64,000 nt of DNA. Origin: Microcebus murinus (taxonomy: Eukaryota > Chordata > Mammalia > Primates > Cheirogaleidae). How positions within the stretch are numbered: the first letter of the stretch is position 1; the number at the start of each line of letters is the position of its first letter. The notes beneath the pieces were generated by a model. It saw nothing but the letters and a program-made list of their open reading frames with translations. It was not told where the DNA came from and did not search any database. This document shows, one piece after another, positions 57,961 through 64,000 of this stretch. The position numbers and the translations under genes are program-made. The DNA lies in NCBI RefSeq assembly GCF_040939455.1, contig NC_134106.1, positions 78,747,001 to 78,811,000 on the forward strand. The letters are read 5' to 3'.

Positions 57961-59245
57961 ACAGTTGGAATCACTACTGTAAGAAACGAGAAAAAGAGCT
58001 GACCAGAAGCATGAAGAAACACATCCGAGGGGCATGAGATGGTGGAAGCCTTTGCAATTAATGGCACCACAGACAGGGAACTTCCTTTATGATGAAACTG
58101 TCATCAACACTTTATTAGAGACCATTTATTCTGTAGCCACAAGTTCATGGCATGTTCACCAAACACATGAAGCTAGCACAACTATTTTTGGAATGCGATG
58201 AAAAGATTAAATGAAAACATAAAACTATTTTATGAGTATAATATACTACTTTGTTTAGAAGAAAATATACCTTTTGCTTGCCACTAGCATGAAGGTTGCT
58301 AAATAGAGACTAGACACTCATCTAGACACTAGGTGTTAGTTTTCTCCCATTCAAAAACAAATTGCCAAAAGATTGCAGTCTTCCTTCATGTAACAAATTC
58401 TGATCCCCACTGGTGTGCCAGGACCTATTCTAGGAGCTGAGATAAAGTGATAAGAAAGACATATTGAAGGCACTTACAAAACGCATGTTGGATGAATGAA
58501 TTAAATCCAATCACTCTATTATATCACACTCTCAACACTGCTCTCCAAGTCCATAGACATGATACTGTAAGTCAGCTTATCTTGACTAATTATCATTGAA
58601 TGCTGCAAAAGTACCTAACAGTTAAGTTCTATGTTGAAAAAAACAGACATCCAATAAAACAAAATTTTGTATGCAGCAGCAGGAGAAAACAAGCAACAGA
58701 AAGAGGAAGTTTGCATAACCTCTATGGCAATATTCATCCATGAGCTTTGCTTGAGTTGAGAAGAAAAGCCAAGGCAGGGCAATTTGACCTTGGAACAAAA
58801 TTCTTTCAGTCGAATTTTAGATGGCTAAATTACAACTTTGAAAAGAAACAGTTCTTGCTATGGAATGCTCTTCTCTGTGTGATTACACTCAGTCAGAATT
58901 TTTTGTACTTCAGAGTCAGGGAAAAATTCCAACCTATAATCACCTACTTATTGGGACACAGTAAGAGTTCATGATGGATTTTTAAACACTCAGAGACTTC
59001 CAAATTAATTCAAAGTCTCATGATTTCTCCCTTCAATGTGTTATAACAAGTAGATTTTAGTAAAAATTAAGGGAAAAAACTTTCTGGGGTTCTGTCAGAA
59101 GAAATACCAGTCAGCACCTACTAATTTTCATGTTCTCTGGGGATATGCTTCTGTAAAAATTCATAAAATAAAAACATAATGAATGGCAAATGTAAATGTA
59201 AGAACAGGTAAGACAGTTTCATCAATTATTTAAGAAAGCTATCAC
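57961..59245. other. Unique DNA
   Basis: Mostly unnamed. A short antisense L2-like word is at about 58410-58500 ('gtgtgccaggacctattcta'). Confidence 0.3.
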
Positions 59246-59249
59246 TAAC

Positions 59250-59312
59250 CTCTTGGTTTGGAAGTGTGAAGTCCCCCAAGTACAGAAGGGCTGGCTGGGT
59301 GCTTCCCAATGC
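59250..59312 (-). CDS. Candidate internal exon (63 nt), gene unknown
   Basis: On the minus strand 'cacgttttgttggcag' (a moderate acceptor) precedes 63 bases, followed by GTTAGT after GAG (a good donor). Sixty-three is a multiple of three. Phase 0 begins ALGSTQPALLYLGDF and ends with a Q-E pair, a protein-like composition. The other phases are also open, so this is weak evidence of coding. The pyrimidine tract is short. I do not recognise the product. Confidence 0.22.
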
Positions 59313-60590
59313 CTGCCAACAAAACGTGGTTTAGAGCTCCTATTCAGGAGCATGCTGGTCAATAAACTTCACATGGATTTAAACAATAGTCCTTTCTACA
59401 CACTTTGCTGCTTTAAGTCTATGGGCTATCTTTCAAAGATCTAAATTAGACGTGGACAGCAGAAAACTAGTCAACTCTAAGGCCACAAAATTAGGTGACT
59501 TCAGAGAGACGATGTTAAGTTTTCTTTATGTGCATGAAGTCTACACTCACAGACAGCCCCGGAATCTGCTGCAAAGAAGCAATAAAATGATAAGTCATAG
59601 GGTTGAAAAAAATGTCAGAGCTGGTCATGGTGATGGAAACATAAAGAATGCAGTTCTAAAACTGTTTTCCAGATTGTATTCTTTAAGAAAGATACCTATT
59701 ATTTATGCTTTTGAAAAAAGTCAGTGACGTCCCTACACGGTCCATAATGAGTTCTGCAGATTCATGGAATTCCTTTCTTGAAATCATTTCCTTTCCCTGA
59801 ACTTTTATGTTTATATCATCCATCTTTAAGCTTATTTAAATTCAGACTGTGAACAGGGACCATGTTTATATCTCCTGAGCTGTGCTCATCAACTTCCTAG
59901 TAGCTCCATAAATGTATATAACAACAATATTAATAATATTAATGAAGCACTGCATAAAAACAACAGAGTGTGTATCAGTGTTTCTTCTATTTCCTTGAGG
60001 TATAGAAAATAGCCTTTGTAGAATTTCTGTATTACCTCATGGGTAGAAAAATGGTCAGAGGTTCCCTGTCAAGGTTTTGGATAGTCACTCAGAGTCAACA
60101 CGGTGTAGACAACTGGTCCTTAGACTTTCGTGTATTTTACCAAAGGCAGCAAAAAAATTGGTCATCATTTCACATGTGGCCAGGTTCACAAACCATCAGG
60201 TCTTGCCAATATGCCCAAGGACCACTTCCATGCCCTGTATTCTAAATATGGAAACCCTAGTCTTAATGTCTTCACCACTTGAGTTTTTATTTCCTTTTCA
60301 ATTATAATTAATGCCCATGGAAGCAGATAAAGAAGCTACACACTCTTTCAACAGGTATGAGCTATCATCAATTATTGTTGTAACTTTCATTAAAATATAA
60401 AAAGTGGTTAAGGACCAAACAGCAATAGCGGCACTTATTAATATCGTCTAAAACAACAATGAAAGTGGTCAGATGGTTATATGTTTATTGAACTGTTAAT
60501 GAAGCCAGACCAATAATTCAAGGCCAGATTCCCTGCAGAATATTGATTTGAAATATCAGCAGCAAAGATCATTTGATGAGAGGAGATTTA
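59313..60590. other. Unique AT-rich DNA
   Basis: No gene or named repeat. The 91-residue frame at 59452-59727 is unsupported. Confidence 0.3.
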
Positions 60591-60599
60591 AAATGAGTA

Positions 60600-61160
60600 C
60601 CAGGATTTTACTTTCCAAGGATCCATCTCTGAATTTTTGTGGGCGGTTGTTTTGTTCCCAGCCTGCTAAAAACCATAAGATCACCTGAAGCAAGGAGGCG
60701 TGAGTCTGAAACCAGGAGTGAAATGATGATGAAACATTTGTACGTGGCATTAAAGGGAGTGGAAGCAAGCCGCATGCCGCCTGGTTTTATGTCACGGGTC
60801 CTTGGGGAGCCCGACTGCTCTCCGGGGCTGGCTGAGGCATCTCCCTGGGACACAGATCACCCTGAGGCCTCTGAATCAGCGTCAGGGCTGTTTTTCTTCC
60901 CGGAGAAGAGCAAACAGACACTTGCCCTTTTATAAAACCTCTGGGATGAGTCACAAGTAAAATCCGTTGGCATGCCGAGGTGGCGGGTGGAAATCAACGT
61001 GTTGGGCAGAGTGACGCCGTCCCCACTGCGCCCAGGCAGCGTGGGCTGGCTGCATGGCCGCGCCACATGGAGAATCCCTGGCTCTGGGGTTCCTGCTCTG
61101 CGTCTCACCAGGCACCCGGCACTCCCACTCGATTTCCAAAGGGTGCTACCCACCCTGGAA
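60600..61160. promoter_or_regulatory. GC/CpG-richer unique block with AP-1 site, candidate regulatory element
   Basis: CpG density rises clearly above the surroundings (60750-61135, including ggcgggtgg, gtgacgccgt, ctgcgcccagg, catggccgcgcc). An exact AP-1 site TGAGTCA lies at 60947-60953, with a TATAAAA word 10 bases before it (60931-60937). Several overlapping open frames on both strands are explained by low stop density in GC-rich DNA. It is not long or CpG-dense enough for a classic CpG island, and no transcription start can be assigned. Confidence 0.35.
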
Positions 61161-61319
61161 AAAAAAAAAATCTAGCCCACTGAGTAGATGGGGAAACACA
61201 CAGCCAGGGAGACAGATGGCTCAGGAAGCAGCAATCTGGAATAATAGTGAGGGTGTGGGAGTGGAAGTGTAGGCTGGGCAAGGAGATCAGAGAGAAAAGA
61301 ACGGGCATCAGTATGTGGC

Positions 61320-61625
61320 GACAGATGACAGAGTGTTGTTTGGGACGAGCAATTGGAGGAGGCCGAGGAAATGGAAGTAATGTATTTATGCATAAGGGCT
61401 CTATCATAATTAGGAAGATTCCCCTTCTGTCTGTTCCGCAGGTCCCGCCTGCTTCAGAGGGAGGCAGGCGGCGGAGAGCTCCTGCTCGGCCGAGGAAGCA
61501 GAGGTCACACGCTCTTCCAACAGGCTTTCTATTTCTGATCGAAACAAATCCAAACTGAGCTAATTTGTGTACAGCTGCAGGCAATATAAACATGGCTGTT
61601 TAGAATTCTTTATAGAGTAGGGGCC
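61320..61625. promoter_or_regulatory. Putative conserved noncoding element
   Basis: A repeat-free, mixed-composition block: 'cataattaggaagattcc' (homeodomain core near 61408), a CpG-retaining segment at 61440-61500, 'tttctgatcgaaacaaatcc' and an E-box in 'gtacagctgcagg' near 61570. The 162-residue antisense frame over 61105-61593 has no known domain and starts and ends in unrelated sequence, so I do not call it a gene. Confidence 0.3.
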
Positions 61626-62240
61626 TTTGTACTCCATACTTCACGGAAGTTAATAAGTAGGTGTCAAACTCTGAATTAAAATTCCCAGAAGAGGACACAG
61701 CACAAAGGACAATAAAAATGATTTTTAAATAATCATAGGGATAAATAGCATCCACTTCTGACAAATGTAAGTGCTGGCATAAAATGTTATTAGGCTACAG
61801 AGATCGTCTTTTGTTCAGGAAGTATGTTTTATTCTCCCGCCTCATCATTCATCATCCTAATGAGCCCTCAAAATGTAAATTAAATAGCAAAGACGGATTC
61901 ATTCGAAAAGCATCTTTTCCAAAAAAAAAAAAAAAAGCTAGGTGTTAAACCATTTTTCTACTTTATTCTTATATATTGGTTCTTTTTTTTTTCATTAAAA
62001 AAAGGCCCTTTGTACTTGAACACTTTATGGGGTAAGTTCATGTAATTCATATTTTCAGTAAACAGTTCATTCATTCCCCAGTATTCTGAGATCAGTGATT
62101 TCAAAAGAAAAAAACAACCCAAAATCTCATTTTAAAATGGTGTACCCTGTAAATTATGTTTGATCTGGAAAATCTGAGAAACCTGTGCATGCATTTGCTT
62201 TTTTTGTTTTATTCAGAAGTGATTTGGTCCAGGGAAACCC
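61626..62240. other. Unique AT-rich DNA
   Basis: A-run at about 61920-61936 and a T-run near 61984. Otherwise nothing recognised. Confidence 0.3.
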
Positions 62241-62244
62241 TCAA

Positions 62245-62570
62245 TGGAAAAGGATTAATGAAATTTTCAAACAGCTTTAGTTTACCGAACTGAATGCATT
62301 AATGGCTAAGCAAACACCATTTCAACCATTAATGATAAAAGAATAAGGTCATGAGCCAAATTAGTTGCGATTTCTTGTTATGTATTGATAAGAACATTAC
62401 CCGTTCCTATGATGAATAGAGAAATCAGGGTTTTGTACTTGACCTGAATTTATGCATGAGCACACACAACAGAAGTGACTGAACAGCTCTGCTGGGGAGG
62501 CACCCAGGAAAAACACACTGGGAAAGGAAAATAGCAGCAAATCATGTCTCATTTTGGCATGATTGGTCCT
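62245..62570. promoter_or_regulatory. Putative conserved noncoding element
   Basis: An AT-rich but ordered block with repeated ATTAATG words ('gcattaatggc' about 62297 and 'ccattaatgat' about 62327), a TGATAAG GATA-type site (about 62386), 'ttagttgcgatttc', and ATGCATGAG. No repeat family fits. The motif content is typical of developmental enhancers. Conservation is not testable here. Confidence 0.3.
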
Positions 62571-63235
62571 CATTTGCCTCTCTCCCCCCTCTATCTTTTT
62601 CTCCCTCTTTCCCTCACTCTCCCCACCCTCTCTCACTGCAACCCATAAATCATTCTTTGCATTCTTTGGCTGTCCCTGCTTCTGTGAGAGCTCAGCTCAC
62701 CCATGTGTCTCTCCAGCTCCTAGCTCTGTGCGCTGAATGTATATAAAATGAAGACACAAATAATTGCGCTGCTGAGGTTTGCCTGATGTCCGGGGAACAG
62801 CCATTAATCTGTGCAAGGGGGTTTCTAAAGCCCCAAGATTCTGCAGAATAAATTATCATTAACCAATCTAGGCATTCTAAAGACACTATATTTTTATGAG
62901 GTCAAAATGTTGGAGAAATACCCCCAAGGGAGGGCTGAAACCATCCAGCTGTAAAAGAAACAAGCTAGTGAGCAGCTTTGCACGGAAGCCTGGGTTCCTG
63001 CTGCCTGCAAGAGCTGCAGACCAACTGCAGGCTCAGCTGGAGGTAACCTCCCCGCCATGTCTGTCTGGTCTCCAGGCACTGCAACATTTGGGAAGCCCCC
63101 ATCCCTTGCAGCAGTGCCCTGCTTGGTGGGCCACCTCTGGAGGAGCAGAGTAGCTCTTGGAAGGTGTGGCTGATGAAAGAGCCTATCAGGACCAACAGGA
63201 GCTCACAGCAAAGCCTGCATAATCCACTGGACATC
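62571..63235. other. Unique DNA
   Basis: A pyrimidine-rich C/T tract at about 62577-62640 is followed by unique mixed sequence with no recognised gene. Overlapping frames at 62896-63234 on both strands cancel as coding evidence. Confidence 0.3.
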
Positions 63236-63239
63236 CTCT

Positions 63240-63480
63240 TCTAGTTTATTTACTTCATTATTTTTAATGGAGAATTTTCAGTTTAACATGATCGAGCTAA
63301 ATTCAATGCATAGCTCAAGGCTGTCACCATGACAGTCAGCCACATAAAGAAATTATAGTCTGAGGCCAAGCCATGGCCACTTCATTTCTCCCTATCAATT
63401 TCCTAATAAAGTACATTTTGATGGGCACATTGAGTGGTTTATGATGTAAGAACAACACTAATTAGTGAGGGAGGGGCTGA
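63240..63480. promoter_or_regulatory. Putative conserved noncoding element with MEIS/TGIF-like palindrome
   Basis: CTGTCA-CCA-TGACAG (63321-63335) is a perfect inverted pair of TGACAG half-sites, the recognition core of TALE homeodomain proteins (MEIS, PREP, TGIF). The neighbourhood is repeat-free ('aaattcaatgcatagctcaa', 'tcaatttcctaataaagtac'). Confidence 0.3.
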
Positions 63481-64000
63481 TGCCATGTGTCCATGGGGCT
63501 TTTGAGATGTACTCGTGAAAAGGGGACAAGACAGGGATGAGTGCAGTTTAAGTGATGAAGTGAATATTTTCTGACAAAGGAAACAAGTTATTATTCTATA
63601 CAGATGTTTAACTCTGAAGAGGTGTTGAACATTGATAGACATATTCTAAAGTAGAATTTAAGCCTCTTCCAAAGTCTGAGAAGAGACTTGGTTAGGATAT
63701 CAATAAAACGTTTTATAGTTGACCCCGGGCAGGAAAAACAATATACAATTAAGGGAAGAGAAGGTGCCTTCCTGTGAAATGTGTGCATTTTAACCTTTGC
63801 AATATGTTAATAATTAATATGAATTCACACCAATAACTTATCTTCATAAAAACAGAGAACTCTCACACATAAAGCTTTTCAAGTATAAAAGAAACAAGCT
63901 ACCCCCTGAAGGTTTTCTGAGAAAACTCCCAATGAAGAAGGATCTCACAGTTTGAACGTACAGACTTTTCACCAGATCTAAAATTCTTGCGAATTGGCCC
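63481..64000. other. Unique DNA
   Basis: No recognised feature to the window end. Confidence 0.3.

Noticed and set aside
61105..61593. 162-residue minus-strand open frame
   Set aside because: It sits in GC-richer unique DNA where stops are rarer by chance. No family resemblance, and it is overlapped by plus-strand frames of similar size.

Overview
This window is nuclear DNA from a placental mammal, most likely a strepsirrhine primate (lemur, loris or galago). Primate origin is supported by one full dimeric AluJ-type element (37919-38211) and two Alu-like 7SL monomers (2430-2572, 11833-11953). Three things favour a strepsirrhine over a monkey or ape: no AluS/AluY was seen, the youngest L1 (21603-22985) has a 3' end that I recall from lemur/galago sequence, and there are comparatively young DNA transposons with clean target-site duplications (a hAT element at 23047-23251, Tc1/mariner MITEs at 28060-28955 and 53480-53560). 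The species assignment is inference; no database search was possible.

The window is gene-poor and AT-rich, with the texture of a large intron or gene desert. No complete protein-coding gene is visible. The only clear gene-derived locus is a full-length but decayed processed pseudogene of ferritin light chain (51687-52397), including a fossil iron-responsive element. Four short minus-strand segments look like internal exons bounded by good splice signals (14875-14929, 19730-19777, 55126-55176, 59250-59312). The best is the 48-base in-frame segment at 19730-19777. Their host gene was not recognised. All long open frames tested fall in repeats or are unsupported.

Layout. 1-4600: unique AT-rich DNA with an L1 3' fragment, an Alu monomer and a Tigger MITE. 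4600-6570: two MIRs flanking a 1.2-kb Tigger element that keeps the end of its transposase frame. 9480-12770: L2, a TG microsatellite, an Alu monomer and a complete 800-bp MER6-like Tigger. 14400-15850: unique, CpG-retaining DNA resembling conserved noncoding elements. 15865-21365: MIR, long L2 pieces and the best exon candidate. 21487-24335: a layered nest in which an old L1 has been hit by a younger L1, a hAT and a MER1-like element. 27240-30440: old L1/HAL1-like sequence containing a MITE inserted into a relative of itself. 33828-35211: an unexplained inverted repeat of about 145 bp arms. 35590-36110: unique conserved-looking DNA. 36365-44300: L2, MIR, AluJ, L1, an LTR-like remnant and MER5A. 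44300-51690: mostly unannotatable unique DNA. 51687-57960: FTL pseudogene, Tigger and mariner MITEs, L1 and L2 pieces, including a tail-to-tail L2 pair. 60600-63480: GC/CpG-richer unique DNA with AP-1, homeodomain and MEIS-like motifs, a plausible cluster of regulatory elements.

There is no operon-like or pathway logic here. Function, if any, is probably cis-regulatory or intronic.
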